A DNA stretch of 64,000 nt from Halalkalibacter oceani (GCF_023715705.1 NZ_JAMBOS010000002.1:124001-188000), one strand, 5' to 3'; shown: positions 1-9,254, counted from the first letter of the stretch. The notes: generated by a model not told the origin, from the sequence alone. Numbers and translations: made by a program.

Positions 1-46
1 TAAACGGAAAATGTATACGGAGCAAAGGAACAAGGGGGAATAGGAT

Positions 47-871
47 ATGACGGACGGTCAACTCGAAATGCGCTGGCAGGAAATAAAGGACTGGGAAGAA
101 ACGTATTTTAGCGCGGAAAGCTCTGATTTCGCAAAGTCTTATCATAAATGGACGGAGCTGCTTATTAATCAGCTCGGGGAAAAGCGCAAGCAAAAATGGC
201 TCACCAAAGTTGATGACTGTCTCTTTCATCTTCAAGCATGGAGTCAGCATAGTCGTTCCCATGAAGAAAACCGGCGCCGGATTATTCAGTATGCGCGAAT
301 ATTTGACGCCACTGTCTCGTCGATTGCCGATTTGCAACAGCTTTCGTTGGAGCAGCTCGATTATTTGGCCGAGCAGTTGATGGCGAAGCAGCGGCTGCTT
401 GCTTTGGGCCAGGGAGGGCTGACAGGAATGGGAGGAATCTTTCTCTTATCAGTGGATTTGCCGGCAATGGCGCTTATTCAACTGCGTTCCTTGCAACAGC
501 TGGCTGAAGTGTATGGATTTGATAGCAGAAAGCCGGTCGAAATGGTGTATCTTTTAAAGCTGCTTTACGTGGCCACTCTACCGAAGTCGTACCAAAAGGC
601 AGAATGGGACAAGCTCTTAACCGAGGTCGGAGAGCAGGCAGATGATGTTTTTTATCAGGGAGATGATTCGATTTTTCAGAAGAAATGGCTCGATCAATTG
701 CTTGCGCAAGTCGCAAAAAGCTTTATGATCGCCATGTTAAGGAAAAAAACGGTGCAAGGCGTACCATTAGTAGGGATGGCCGTCGGGGCCGGCCTCAATT
801 ACCGCTTCACTCAACAGGTCATTGAAGTTGGACAGCGCTTTTATCAGATCAGGAGACTGCTGCAGCAATAG
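47..871 (+). CDS. EcsC family protein
   Basis: A 274-residue protein whose central part (about residues 100-180) matches the EcsC family as I know it: a conserved segment with GQGGLTGMGG followed by a hydrophobic, leucine-rich stretch and the LRSLQQLAEVYGFD helix. The biochemical role of EcsC proteins is not settled; in Bacillus the founding member lies beside the EcsAB transporter, but no transporter genes are next to this copy. The ATG is preceded by AAGGGGG at 32-38, which fixes the start. There is no signal peptide; the hydrophobic middle could associate with the membrane. It is followed by a convergent small gene and then the argG control region. Family assignment is fairly sure, function is not. 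Confidence 0.75.
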   Translation: MTDGQLEMRWQEIKDWEETYFSAESSDFAKSYHKWTELLINQLGEKRKQKWLTKVDDCLFHLQAWSQHSRSHEENRRRIIQYARIFDATVSSIADLQQLSLEQLDYLAEQLMAKQRLLALGQGGLTGMGGIFLLSVDLPAMALIQLRSLQQLAEVYGFDSRKPVEMVYLLKLLYVATLPKSYQKAEWDKLLTEVGEQADDVFYQGDDSIFQKKWLDQLLAQVAKSFMIAMLRKKTVQGVPLVGMAVGAGLNYRFTQQVIEVGQRFYQIRRLLQQ

Positions 872-908
872 AAGCGCGATTGTTCATCGCAAGATCGGGA
901 GTCCCGCA

Positions 909-1211
909 CTACGCTGAGAGGGTGGGCGTCGTGCGGAAATAAATCCACAGATCATTAATGACGGAGGCAAGCTCGGCCATTTTAAGGTTTAAGGCACAAG
1001 AGCGTTCGAAGTCTTCTTCTTCCGAAAGCTCTGCATGAACGGCTTCGATCTGCTGTTCAAGCTCTTTTACTTTATCCGGGATTGTGCCTCTGATTTCCTC
1101 CCATTCGAGAAGGGTTCTTTCCTGAACAAAGGGGTCAATCTCCTCCCACCGGCATGACAGCACGGGCAGTGGAATGCCGAGCCGGGAGTCATAGCGAAAT
1201 GTGATGCTCAT
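909..1211 (-). CDS. conserved hypothetical small protein, coiled-coil forming
   Basis: A 100-residue reverse-strand gene. The start ATG has a GAGGTG ribosome binding site 7-8 nt upstream on the minus strand, which supports it as real. Residues about 40-70 are highly charged and helical (VKELEQQIEAVHAELSEEE) and probably form a short coiled coil; there is no signal peptide, membrane segment or metal motif. It is transcribed divergently from argG across a 260 nt AT-rich intergenic region. I do not recognise a named family. Conservation in related bacilli is likely from its ordinary codon use and good ribosome binding site, but this is inference. Confidence 0.6.
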   Translation of the reverse strand: MSITFRYDSRLGIPLPVLSCRWEEIDPFVQERTLLEWEEIRGTIPDKVKELEQQIEAVHAELSEEEDFERSCALNLKMAELASVINDLWIYFRTTPTLSA

Positions 1212-1300
1212 GTCTATTCACCTCATCTGTTACAGCTATCGATTTCTATACCGTTGATCATAACGGACATTTGTTAAAATGAAAACAAAAACATAAAAAA

Positions 1301-1464
1301 TAGATGAATAAAACACTTGCCAAAATCGATAAGCCCTGTTAAAGTAATGAATATTAATAAGAAATGTGTTAGGTTTTATGCAGTCATAAAAAATTTAAGA
1401 TTGCTCTTTTTTTTCACAGAAATGTATAAAAATAATATTATGGGTATTATTATTCATTGGAGGA
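1301..1464 (+). promoter_or_regulatory. argGH promoter region with probable arginine (ARG) boxes
   Basis: TTGCCA (1317-1322) and TAAAGT (1340-1345) are separated by 17 nt, a good sigma-A promoter; TTGCTC (1401-1406) and TATAAA (1425-1430) with an 18 nt spacer is a second candidate. Several stretches resemble the Bacillus AhrC/ArgR box (CATGAATAAAAATTCAAG): ATGAATAAAA at 1304-1313 just upstream of the first -35 box, AATGAATATTAATAAG from 1346 just after the first -10 box, and ATTATTATTCAT near 1446-1457. This arrangement suggests arginine-dependent repression of argGH. Box assignments are by eye. Confidence 0.5.
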
Positions 1465-1471
1465 ATGTAAA

Positions 1472-2680
1472 ATGAAGGAGAAGGTTGTACTAGCATATTC
1501 AGGTGGATTAGATACTTCAGTCGCTATTAAGTGGTTATCAGATAAAGGGTATGATGTGATTGCGGTCGGTCTGGATGTCGGCGAGGGAAAGGATCTTGAC
1601 TTCGTTAAGCAGAAGGCGCTTGATGTCGGTGCAATTGAATCCTACTCAATCGATGCGAAAAAGGAATTTGCCGAGGAGTTTGTTTTACCTGCCCTTCAGG
1701 CACACACTTTGTATGAAGAAAAGTATCCGCTCGTATCTGCGTTGTCACGTCCGTTAATTTCAAAGAAGCTTGTTGAAATCGCAGAGCAGACAGGGGCTTC
1801 AGCCGTTGCGCACGGATGTACGGGAAAAGGAAATGACCAGGTGCGCTTCGAGGTGTCTATTCAGGCGCTGAATCCTCATTTAAAAGTGCTGGCGCCGGTA
1901 CGTGAATGGGCATGGTCCCGTGACGAAGAGATTGAATATGCGAAAAAGAATAATATTCCAATTCCGATTGATTTGGATAATCCTTATTCAGTTGACCAAA
2001 ACCTGTGGGGACGCGCCAATGAATGCGGCATTTTGGAAGATCCGTGGGCGACACCGCCGGAGGGTGCTTATGAATTAACAGCGGCCATTGAGGATACGCC
2101 GGATCAGGCTGAAATCATCGAGATCGGCTTTGAACAAGGGGTCCCGGTAACGCTTAATGGGGTTTCGTACCAGCTTGACCAGCTGATTCTTGAACTGAAT
2201 CATGTGGCCGGTAAGCACGGAGTCGGACGGATCGACCATGTCGAAAATCGTCTCGTCGGCATTAAATCCCGTGAAGTGTATGAATGCCCGGGAGCGATGA
2301 CCCTGATTAAAGCGCATAAAGAGCTTGAGGATATTACACTGACAAAGGAAGTTGCGCACTTCAAGCCGGTCATTAGCAAGAAGCTTTCGGAAGTGATTTA
2401 TGACGGACTTTGGTTCTCTCCAATCCAGTCTGCGTTACAGGCATTTTTGAAGGAAACACAAAAATCGGTAACGGGCACAGTCCGGGTGAAGCTGTTCAAA
2501 GGTCATGCAATCGTCGAAGGACGTAAATCACCTTATTCTCTTTACGATGAGAAGCTCGCAACGTATTCAACCGATGATGAATTTGATCATAGTGCGGCAG
2601 TTGGATTTATCTCCTTATGGGGGCTGACAACAAAAGTACACAGTATGGTGAACAAAGAGAAAAAGGAGGTCACACAGTGA
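1472..2680 (+). CDS. argG: argininosuccinate synthase
   Basis: Catalyses ATP-dependent condensation of citrulline and aspartate to argininosuccinate, the penultimate step of arginine synthesis, in the cytoplasm. The N-terminus has the N-type ATP pyrophosphatase P-loop AYSGGLDTS (residues about 8-16) and, further on, the family signature [14 protein letters not shown]. Length, 402 residues, is usual for the family. The ATG at 1472 is chosen because GGAGGA (1459-1464) lies 7 nt upstream; the in-frame TTG at 1457 overlaps that ribosome binding site. The stop codon overlaps the GTG start of argH by four bases (GTGA), so the two are translated as a coupled operon. Confidence 0.97.
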   Translation: MKEKVVLAYSGGLDTSVAIKWLSDKGYDVIAVGLDVGEGKDLDFVKQKALDVGAIESYSIDAKKEFAEEFVLPALQAHTLYEEKYPLVSALSRPLISKKLVEIAEQTGASAVAHGCTGKGNDQVRFEVSIQALNPHLKVLAPVREWAWSRDEEIEYAKKNNIPIPIDLDNPYSVDQNLWGRANECGILEDPWATPPEGAYELTAAIEDTPDQAEIIEIGFEQGVPVTLNGVSYQLDQLILELNHVAGKHGVGRIDHVENRLVGIKSREVYECPGAMTLIKAHKELEDITLTKEVAHFKPVISKKLSEVIYDGLWFSPIQSALQAFLKETQKSVTGTVRVKLFKGHAIVEGRKSPYSLYDEKLATYSTDDEFDHSAAVGFISLWGLTTKVHSMVNKEKKEVTQ

Positions 2681-4053
2681 CTAAGCTTTGGGGTGGACGA
2701 TTTACGAAAACAGCGGAAGAGTGGGTTGATGCCTTTGGGGCATCAATCGGCTTTGACCAGGCTCTGGTCAACGAAGACATCGAAGGAAGTCTGGCCCATG
2801 TTACAATGCTTGGAAAGTGTGGCATTCTTTCGCAGGAGGAAGTCGAACAAATTAAAGCAGGCTTGAGCATATTGCGTGAGAAAGCAGAGAAGGGCGAGCT
2901 GGAGTTTTCCGTGCGCCAGGAAGACATTCATTTAAATCTTGAGAAAATGCTGATTGATGAAATCGGACCGGTTGGCGGTAAGCTTCACACAGGGCGGAGC
3001 CGGAATGATCAGGTGGCCACCGATATGCATCTCTATTTGCGCAACCAGCTTAACGAAATTACCGTGGCGTTGAAAAAGCTGCAAAAGGCTTTATACGACC
3101 AGGCCGCTGCCCATGTCGAGACGCTGATTCCCGGGTATACCCATTTACAGCGGGCACAGCCAGTTTCCTTCGCTCATCATTTGCTCGCTTATTTCTGGAT
3201 GCTTGAGCGTGATTTGGGACGGTTTGAAGACAGCATGAAGCGGGTCAATCTTTCCCCGCTAGGTGCCGGGGCGCTGGCGGGAACGACCTTTCCGATTGAC
3301 CGGATGTATACGGCCGAATTGCTCGGCTTTGACGGCATTTATGAAAACAGTCTCGATGCGGTCAGCGATCGCGACTTTATCGTTGAATTTCTCAGCAATG
3401 CATCAATGCTGATGATGCATTTGTCGCGCTTGTGTGAGGAGCTGATTCTCTGGTCGTCACAGGAGTTTCAATTCGTCGAAATCGATGATGCCTTTGCGAC
3501 GGGGTCAAGCATCATGCCGCAGAAGAAAAACCCGGATATGGCCGAGCTGATCCGTGGAAAAACAGGGCGGGTTTACGGCAATCTGTTTTCTCTGCTGACG
3601 ACGTTGAAGGGACTTCCGCTTGCCTACAATAAGGATATGCAGGAGGATAAGGAAGGAATGTTTGATACGGTTGAAACCGTAAAAGGCTCCTTACATATCT
3701 TCGCCGGGATGATCGAGACGTTAACGGTTCATACCGATACAATGGAAAAGGCCGTTCACCAGGATTTCTCAAATGCGACAGAGCTCGCCGATTATTTGGC
3801 GACGAAAGGAATGCCATTTCGCGAGGCTCATGAAGTTGTCGGAAAGCTTGTGCTAGTCGCAATTCAGAAGGGTGTCTTCCTGCTTGATTTACCATTTTCC
3901 GATTATGAAGAGGCGAGCTCATTATTTGAAAACGATATTTACGAGGTGCTGCAGCCGAAGACGGTTGTCGCCCGGCGGAACAGCGCAGGCGGCACAGGCT
4001 TTGACCAGGTGAAGGCGGCGCTCGAAAAGGCGAAGCAATGCCTTGCTGAGTAG
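2677..4053 (+). CDS. argH: argininosuccinate lyase
   Basis: Splits argininosuccinate into arginine and fumarate, the last step of arginine synthesis. Residues near the middle carry the fumarase/aspartase superfamily signature [11 protein letters not shown], and the HTGRSRNDQ motif typical of ArgH is at about residues 105-115. At 458 residues the protein has normal length. It starts with GTG, overlapping the argG stop, with AAAGGAGGT (2662-2670) six nt upstream; an ATG further upstream lies inside argG and has no such site. The operon ends at the hairpin near 4136. The long reverse ORF inside this gene is a codon-bias shadow. Confidence 0.97.
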   Translation: MTKLWGGRFTKTAEEWVDAFGASIGFDQALVNEDIEGSLAHVTMLGKCGILSQEEVEQIKAGLSILREKAEKGELEFSVRQEDIHLNLEKMLIDEIGPVGGKLHTGRSRNDQVATDMHLYLRNQLNEITVALKKLQKALYDQAAAHVETLIPGYTHLQRAQPVSFAHHLLAYFWMLERDLGRFEDSMKRVNLSPLGAGALAGTTFPIDRMYTAELLGFDGIYENSLDAVSDRDFIVEFLSNASMLMMHLSRLCEELILWSSQEFQFVEIDDAFATGSSIMPQKKNPDMAELIRGKTGRVYGNLFSLLTTLKGLPLAYNKDMQEDKEGMFDTVETVKGSLHIFAGMIETLTVHTDTMEKAVHQDFSNATELADYLATKGMPFREAHEVVGKLVLVAIQKGVFLLDLPFSDYEEASSLFENDIYEVLQPKTVVARRNSAGGTGFDQVKAALEKAKQCLAE

Positions 4054-4135
4054 ATAAAAGTGCGGCAGCGTGCCGGCATAAAAGGAACGATCTGGTGCGT
4101 AACAACTAAAGCGACACCGCGTCCTGCTATATATG

Positions 4136-4184
4136 AGGCTGTTCAAAGGGTTCATTTTTTTGACCTTTTGGACAGCCTTTTTGG
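4136..4184 (+). terminator. argGH terminator
   Basis: GGCTGTTCAAAGG pairs with CCTTTTGGACAGCC around a T-rich loop and is followed by TTTTT, a Rho-independent terminator about 80 nt after argH. Its arms belong to the family of similar hairpins that recur through the window. Confidence 0.8.
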
Positions 4185-4193
4185 GACGATAAG

Positions 4194-4217
4194 AAAAGCC
4201 GCTGTGCGGTTTTTTTA
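4194..4217 (+). terminator. possible second short terminator
   Basis: CCGC-TGT-GCGG with flanking A and T runs (ending TTTTTTT at 4211-4217) just after the first terminator. The stem is short, so it is only a possible backup or bidirectional signal. Confidence 0.4.
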
Positions 4218-4247
4218 TAAACTGAAAGAATGACGCAGTCGCTTTTC

Positions 4248-4276
4248 TTAACGAAAGAGGAAAAACATAGTATGAT
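4248..4276 (+). promoter_or_regulatory. possible sigma-A promoter for the SDR gene
   Basis: TTAACG (4248-4253) and TATGAT (4271-4276) with a 17 nt spacer lie 40 nt before the start codon. The -35 match is moderate. Confidence 0.4.
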
Positions 4277-4316
4277 CGAGAAGACAAGGAGACTTGAGGA
4301 CATAGGAGGGAATTGC

Positions 4317-5075
4317 ATGCGTCATGCCTTTATTACGGCAGGAACAAAAGGCTTAGGAGTGCAGGTGACGGAAAGCTTGTTAGCGAAGGGTTATTCTGTG
4401 ACGGTGACGTTTCGCAGTGATCAAGAGGCTGTTCGGGCGCTGAAAGAGCGCTGGCTGGCCTATGAGGAACGGCTCCAATTTATCCAGGCGGACGTAACGA
4501 AAAAAGCTGATATTTATCGGGCTGTCGAAGCGGCAATGGATCGTTTTCAACGGATTGATCTGTTAATCAACAATGCAGGGCCGTATGTGTTTGAACGGAA
4601 AAAGCTCGTTGACTATGAAGAAGAAGAATGGTATCAAATGATGGATGGCAATTTAAGTGCGGTTTTTTACCTGTTGAAAAAAATCGTACCGATTATGAGG
4701 AAGCAGCGGTTTGGCAGAATTATTACATACGGCTTCCAGGGAGCGAACAGCGCCCCGGGCTGGCTGTACCGCTCCGCTTATGCCGCAGCGAAGGTCGGTC
4801 TTGTGTCGTTAATGAAAACGGTCTCGATAGAGGAAGCGGAATATGGAATTACCGCGAATATGGTTTGTCCGGGCAATATATTAGGAGAGATGAAGGAAGC
4901 GACCATTGCCGAAGCGCGGCGGCATCCTGATGCCGAAACGCCAATCGGGCGCTCCGGTACGGGGGAAGACATCGCCCGCTCGATTCTCTTTCTCTGTGAA
5001 GAGGATGCCGATATGGTGACCGGAACGGTGCTGGAAGTCACGGGCGGAGTGGATGTCATCCACCGTTACCGTTAG
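4317..5075 (+). CDS. SDR family oxidoreductase (YtkK-like)
   Basis: A 252-residue classical short-chain dehydrogenase/reductase with an N-terminal Rossmann fold. Visible motifs are TAGTKGLG (the TGxxxGxG cofactor loop, residues about 6-13), NNAG near residue 85 and a YAAAK catalytic tetrad segment near residue 157. It probably uses NAD(P)H; the substrate cannot be told from sequence, and 3-oxoacyl-ACP reductase-like annotation would be a guess. The ATG at 4317 has AGGAGGG at 4304-4310; the longer frame to 4230 lacks a ribosome binding site. B. subtilis has an SDR gene, ytkK, in the corresponding ytkL neighbourhood, so orthology is likely but not shown. Confidence 0.88.
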   Translation: MRHAFITAGTKGLGVQVTESLLAKGYSVTVTFRSDQEAVRALKERWLAYEERLQFIQADVTKKADIYRAVEAAMDRFQRIDLLINNAGPYVFERKKLVDYEEEEWYQMMDGNLSAVFYLLKKIVPIMRKQRFGRIITYGFQGANSAPGWLYRSAYAAAKVGLVSLMKTVSIEEAEYGITANMVCPGNILGEMKEATIAEARRHPDAETPIGRSGTGEDIARSILFLCEEDADMVTGTVLEVTGGVDVIHRYR

Positions 5076-5125
5076 GATGTATAATATTCCATTTTTCACG
5101 CACCTTACTAGTGAGGTGATAAGAA

Positions 5126-5503
5126 GTGAAACAAGCGTGGATGCTTTTTCTTGGATTGGTCGTTTTGTTCGCCGGCTTTCCTGCTCATGCTGCCGGTACA
5201 GAATTAATGGACAGCTTTTCATTCCGGCTGACGATTATTGAAAACGGGATTGAACATCAATGGGAATACGATAGCCCCAATCACTATGAATTTGAAACAG
5301 GAGAACGGGTTATTAAAGGGGAGGAAGCAAAGGAAGAGGTCGAGCGCGTACTGAAGAAAATCAACCTTGATGAAAGGGCGACGATCGAAGAGCTTGTCTC
5401 GCGGATTCAGCAATCGCTCTATCCTAAAGTGGAGAGCGTCGATATCCGTTATATGAACGGGGACGGCAAGCTTTTTACATGGGTGTGGCACAAACCTGAA
5501 TAG
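5126..5503 (+). CDS. secreted protein of unknown function
   Basis: A 125-residue protein starting with GTG, with GAGGTGAT at 5113-5120 as ribosome binding site. Residues 1-22 form a typical signal peptide (hydrophobic LFLGLVVLFAGF, then AHA as likely signal peptidase I site). The mature part of about 100 residues is acidic and ends with a conserved-looking YMNGDGKLFTWVWHKPE-type tail; there is no lipobox cysteine, so it should be released or wall-associated. I do not recognise the family. It lies 50 nt after the SDR gene and is closed by a strong terminator, so it may be cotranscribed with it. Confidence 0.72.
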   Translation: MKQAWMLFLGLVVLFAGFPAHAAGTELMDSFSFRLTIIENGIEHQWEYDSPNHYEFETGERVIKGEEAKEEVERVLKKINLDERATIEELVSRIQQSLYPKVESVDIRYMNGDGKLFTWVWHKPE

Positions 5504-5565
5504 TGCGCTTCATGACAGAAAATACCTGTCACAGAAGGCTGACTTCCTTCAGCGTTTCTGAAGCG

Positions 5566-5605
5566 GGCCCCCAAAGGTCCTTTTACCTTTGGAGGCCTTT
5601 TTTTG
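5566..5605 (+). terminator. Rho-independent terminator
   Basis: GGCC-CCAAAGGT paired with ACCTTTGG-GGCC around a short loop, followed by TTTTTTT; strong terminator after the secreted-protein gene. Confidence 0.85.
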
Positions 5606-5717
5606 TTTCACTGAGGAATGTCGCCGGCTTCAGCCAAGAAAGGCGCTTAGTTCCGATTATTCTTCATCCGGAGGAATATGGTAAAATTAAGCTAACTATG
5701 GGTGGAGGAGAAGCGGA

Positions 5718-6572
5718 ATGAGGACTTTTTTTCATTATTTACTTCTAACGATTGGTTCGATATTTGTAGCAGCGGGGCTGGAGCTGATTTTGGCTCCGAA
5801 TGGTCTTGTCGACGGTGGAGTGACAGCGATCGCGATTATGGCAAATGAATTGTTTGATTGGCCGATCTGGGTCGGGTTTTTAGCCCTTAATATTCCGTCC
5901 TTATTATTTTCAGGTCGCTTTATGGGGAGAACGTTTGTCATTCGGACTTTATACGCAAATGTGATAACAGCTGCTTCTCTCGCATGGCTCGGTCCGATGC
6001 TGGCGATCACGTCTTCGGAGGTACTGATTGTCCTTTACGGAGGGCTGCTTTTGGGGCTTGGAGTCGGCCTTGTCGTTAAGGCGGGCGGGGCGGTAGATGG
6101 CACAGAGATGATCGCGATTTGGGCGCAGCGGCGCTTCCATATCCCGGTCAGCACGTTTTTGCTGGCGATCAACGCTTTTATTCTGACAGGCGCAGCGTTT
6201 GTTTTTACACTTGAACAGGCAATGTTCAGTGTTGCTGTTTTTTATATTGTTTCGAAAATGATCGATTTTGTGCTTGATGGGTTAAACCAGGGAAAGTCGG
6301 TGATGATTATTTCCGATACGCCGCATAAAGTAGGGCAAAAGCTGCTGAAGGAGCTGGATGTCTCGATTACCTATCTTTATGGACAGGGCGGCTACACAGG
6401 GGATGAACGACTAATCATTTATTGCATAACGAACCGCTTTGTGTACCCAAAACTGAAGGAAGTTGTCATGGCGGTCGATCCAAGCGCTGTCCTGGAAGCG
6501 TATTATGTGTCAGAGACTTCGGGTGTAAAAAAAGCAACCTTCTTTAATTCGACGGGCGAAAAAAAAGATTGA
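5718..6572 (+). CDS. YitT family membrane protein (DUF161/DUF2179)
   Basis: A 284-residue protein of the YitT/YpjC/YqfU group: an N-terminal part with five or so membrane helices (about residues 5-185, including the signature-like LAPNGLVDGGVTAIA) and a C-terminal soluble DUF2179 domain (about 195-275, containing GQGGYTGDERLIIYC). Bacillus genomes encode several such paralogues; their transport or sensory function is unproven. GGAGGAG at 5704-5710 fixes the ATG start. It is flanked by a terminator upstream and a 180 nt gap downstream, so it is probably monocistronic. Confidence 0.85.
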   Translation: MRTFFHYLLLTIGSIFVAAGLELILAPNGLVDGGVTAIAIMANELFDWPIWVGFLALNIPSLLFSGRFMGRTFVIRTLYANVITAASLAWLGPMLAITSSEVLIVLYGGLLLGLGVGLVVKAGGAVDGTEMIAIWAQRRFHIPVSTFLLAINAFILTGAAFVFTLEQAMFSVAVFYIVSKMIDFVLDGLNQGKSVMIISDTPHKVGQKLLKELDVSITYLYGQGGYTGDERLIIYCITNRFVYPKLKEVVMAVDPSAVLEAYYVSETSGVKKATFFNSTGEKKD

Positions 6573-6756
6573 TAAACAAGCAGGATTCATGCAGGGAGAT
6601 GGTTAAGTAATATACAATGGGGTATAAGGAACAGATGAATGGCTTGTTATCTGTTGCGACGTCTGTCTGCTTACATAATGAACGTGTTTAAGAAAACCGC
6701 ACAGCGACTTCTCCCACTTGTATGTACACTTATCTTTATAAAAGGAGCGAATGCAA

Positions 6757-7440
6757 ATGAAGGTTAGTTATCATGGTCATTCAGTTGTTCTTGTAGAAGC
6801 AAAGGGTAAGAAAATTATCATCGATCCCTTTATCACCGGAAACGGGACAACGGATTTAAAAGCCGATGAAGTGGAGGTTGATGTTATTTTATTGACGCAC
6901 GGTCATAATGATCACGTCGGCGATACGGTAGAGCTGGCGAAGCGGAATGATGCGCTCGTGATTGCCCCGTTCGAGCTTGCGGCATATTTAGGCTGGCAGG
7001 GGGTTAACACTCACCCGCTTCACATTGGCGGAGCGCACGAATTTGATTTTGGAACGGTCAAATTAACACAGGCTTTCCACGGTTCAGCGTTTACGATCGA
7101 AGAGGAGCAAAAGATTATTTACACGGGGATGCCGGCCGGTATTTTGTTGACGACGGAAGGAAAAACGATTTTTCATGCCGGGGACACCGCGTTATTTGGA
7201 GACATGAAGGTTATTGGCGAACGCAATACGATCGATCTCGCCTTCCTGCCGATTGGCGATAACTTTACGATGGGACCGGACGATGCCGCGGTTGCTGCGG
7301 AATGGCTGCAGGCGAAGCGGGTCGTTCCGATTCATTACAATACGTTCCCATTAATCAAACAGGACGGCAAGCAGTTTGCAGAACAGCTGCCAGGCAAAAA
7401 AGGGCTGGCTCTCGAAGTGGGAGAATCAATCGAGCTTTAG
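6757..7440 (+). CDS. ytkL: metal-dependent hydrolase, beta-lactamase fold, UPF0173
   Basis: A 227-residue metallo-beta-lactamase superfamily protein close to B. subtilis YtkL. The metal-binding motif HGHNDH is at about residues 48-53, further ligands appear as H in FHGSAF and D in HAGDT, and a late HYNTFP supplies another. The substrate is unknown. I place the start at the second ATG (6757), 10 nt from AGGAG (6742-6746); the ATG at 6751 would be only four nt from it. A pair of terminators follows, so the gene is probably transcribed alone. Confidence 0.9.
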   Translation: MKVSYHGHSVVLVEAKGKKIIIDPFITGNGTTDLKADEVEVDVILLTHGHNDHVGDTVELAKRNDALVIAPFELAAYLGWQGVNTHPLHIGGAHEFDFGTVKLTQAFHGSAFTIEEEQKIIYTGMPAGILLTTEGKTIFHAGDTALFGDMKVIGERNTIDLAFLPIGDNFTMGPDDAAVAAEWLQAKRVVPIHYNTFPLIKQDGKQFAEQLPGKKGLALEVGESIEL

Positions 7441-7467
7441 AGCGGGTCGTCATAAGAGAAAAAAGCA

Positions 7468-7501
7468 GGGGGGACTGCCGCCTTTTGGGCACCCCCCTTT
7501 C
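7468..7501 (+). terminator. ytkL terminator
   Basis: GGGGGG..TGCC pairs with GGCA..CCCCCC, followed by TTTCTT; stable GC stem 28 nt after ytkL. Confidence 0.7.
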
Positions 7502-7521
7502 TTCATGCATCAATCGAACGG

Positions 7522-7547
7522 AGACCTGGACAGGGGTCTTTTTTTTC
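7522..7547 (+). terminator. second terminator after ytkL
   Basis: AGACC (7522-7526) pairs with GGTCT (7535-7539), followed by eight T. Short stem, good U tract. Confidence 0.6.
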
Positions 7548-7598
7548 TAGTGGCAGCATAAAGTATGGAAAAAGAGTCAGAATGAAAGGGTGGTATGT

Positions 7599-7835
7599 AT
7601 GCGTCAACGGGCGTTCCTTTGCTGCTTGCTGTCTGCTTTCATGTTACTTTACAGTTTTTCGTTTCTTCCTTTCCAAGGAGAACCGCTTGCCCAGGCGTTT
7701 GCCTATTCATGGGTGGTATTTGCGATTATTGTCTTAATTGGAAATAGTCTACATCTGTTATATAGAAAGGAAACAAAAAAGGAATCTGTATCATTTCCCT
7801 CTGCTGCAAAAAAACAGCTGAGACAAAGAGAATAG
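7599..7835 (+). CDS. small membrane protein of unknown function
   Basis: A 78-residue protein with two hydrophobic segments (about residues 6-24 and 38-57, the second containing VVFAIIVLIGNSLHLLY) and a basic, serine-rich tail of about 20 residues, probably cytoplasmic. The ATG at 7599 follows GAAAGGGTGG; an in-frame GTG nine bases upstream falls inside that ribosome binding site. No family is recognised. It sits between terminators and the ytoI promoter, so it is an independent short unit. Confidence 0.55.
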   Translation: MRQRAFLCCLLSAFMLLYSFSFLPFQGEPLAQAFAYSWVVFAIIVLIGNSLHLLYRKETKKESVSFPSAAKKQLRQRE

Positions 7836-7847
7836 CGAAAGATAGCC

Positions 7848-7876
7848 TTGCTCCCCTACTCTTTCCAACGTATAAT
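7848..7876 (+). promoter_or_regulatory. sigma-A promoter of ytoI
   Basis: TTGCTC (7848-7853), 17 nt spacer, perfect TATAAT (7871-7876), about 60 nt before the ytoI start. Confidence 0.75.
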
Positions 7877-7937
7877 GGCAGTAATACAGAGAGAAAAAAT
7901 AACAGATACAGTGAGAGTAGGAAAGTGTGGTGGCGGT

Positions 7938-9254
7938 ATGCCGACAAAAACAAAGCATGAGCAGATTATCGAGTATATTACCGAGCTTGAGGTAGGAGAA
8001 AAAATTTCTGTTCGTTCGATTGCCAAAGCATTGCTCGTGAGTGAAGGCACGGCCTACCGTGCGATTAAAGAAGCCGAAAATCAAGGGCTCGTCAGCACAA
8101 TCGAGCGTGTTGGGACGATTCGGATCGAGAAAAAAAAGAAGGAAAATATTGAAAAGCTGACCTTTGCTGAAATCGTAAACATTGTCGATGGACAAGTCCT
8201 CGGGGGGCGGCAGGGTCTGTATAAGACGCTCAACCGCTTTGTGATCGGGGCGATGAAGCTTGATGCGATGATGCGCTATGTGGAAGCTGGAAACCTTCTC
8301 ATTGTTGGGAACCGCTATCAGGGTCACCGGCTCGCTTTGGAAGCGGGGGCCGCTGTTTTGATTACCGGAGGCTTCGACACGAGTGAAGAAGTCATTCAGC
8401 TGGCCGATGAACTGGATTTGCCGATTATCTCGACGAGCTATGATACGTTCACTGTGGCGACGATGATTAACCGGGCGATCTACGACCAGTTAATCAAAAA
8501 GGAGATTGTTCTCGTCGATGATATTTTGATCCCGTTGCAGGATACGTATTACATGACGACACAGAACAATGTTGAAAAGTGGCATGAACTGAATGAAAAA
8601 ACAGGCCACAGCCGCTATCCGGTCATTGATGCGCAGATGAAGATCCAGGGCATGGTCGCCGCGAAGGATGTGCTTGGGGCAACGAAGCAAACTTCGATTG
8701 AAAAGGTGATGACCCGAAATCCGATTACGGTGAATGAGCATACGACTGTCGCCGCTGTAGCGCACGTCATGGTATGGGAAGGAATCGAGCTGCTGCCTGT
8801 TATTGACGAACAGCGCCGGCTGCTTGGCATTATTAGCAGGCAGGATGTGCTGAAGGCGCTGCAAATGGTGCAACGGCAGCCGCATGTCGGCGAAACGATC
8901 GAAGATATCGTCACAAGCCGGATTGAGGAAAAGCCCGTCGAGGAAGGCTATATGTACGAATGCGAGGTTTCCCCGCAAATGACGAATCAGCTTGGGACGA
9001 TTTCCTATGGCGTCATGACGACGCTTGTCACCGAAAGCGGCAGCCGGGTGTTGCGGAAATACAAAAAAGGTGATCTTGTAGTCGAGAATATTACGATTTA
9101 CTTTATTAAGCCTGTCCAGATCGAGAGTATGATCATGATCAGGCCGAAAATATTGGAAATCGGACGCAAGCACGGAAAGATTGACGTCGAGCTGTATTTT
9201 AACGGGGAAATTGTCGGCAAGGCCTTGATGATGGCCCAGCTGATTGAGCCTTAA
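7938..9254 (+). CDS. ytoI: HTH-DRTGG-CBS-hotdog protein YtoI
   Basis: A 438-residue, four-domain protein like B. subtilis YtoI. Residues 1-65 form a winged helix-turn-helix (VRSIAKALLVSEGTAYRAIK as recognition region), about 70-180 a DRTGG domain, about 190-305 a pair of CBS domains (MTRNPITVNEHTTV, LLGIISRQDVL), and about 320-438 a hotdog thioesterase-like domain. CBS domains usually bind adenine nucleotides; the combination suggests a ligand-responsive regulator, possibly sensing an acyl-CoA or nucleotide, but the function is not established. The ATG at 7938 corresponds to the family start; the ribosome binding site GTGGTGGCGG is weak. The upstream reading frame contains the promoter, so it is not translated. 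Confidence 0.9.
   Translation: MPTKTKHEQIIEYITELEVGEKISVRSIAKALLVSEGTAYRAIKEAENQGLVSTIERVGTIRIEKKKKENIEKLTFAEIVNIVDGQVLGGRQGLYKTLNRFVIGAMKLDAMMRYVEAGNLLIVGNRYQGHRLALEAGAAVLITGGFDTSEEVIQLADELDLPIISTSYDTFTVATMINRAIYDQLIKKEIVLVDDILIPLQDTYYMTTQNNVEKWHELNEKTGHSRYPVIDAQMKIQGMVAAKDVLGATKQTSIEKVMTRNPITVNEHTTVAAVAHVMVWEGIELLPVIDEQRRLLGIISRQDVLKALQMVQRQPHVGETIEDIVTSRIEEKPVEEGYMYECEVSPQMTNQLGTISYGVMTTLVTESGSRVLRKYKKGDLVVENITIYFIKPVQIESMIMIRPKILEIGRKHGKIDVELYFNGEIVGKALMMAQLIEP

Noticed and set aside
3512-4105. Long reverse frame (197 codons) opposite argH
   Set aside because: Codon-bias shadow of argH; no ribosome binding site, Arg/Ser/Pro-rich product, no recognised domain.
5503-5721. 72-codon frame between the secreted protein and the YitT gene
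   Set aside because: Covers a strong terminator and overlaps the next start; no ribosome binding site.
8490-9173. Long reverse frame (227 codons) opposite ytoI
   Set aside because: Mirror of a clearly conserved gene; His- and Arg-rich product without domain.
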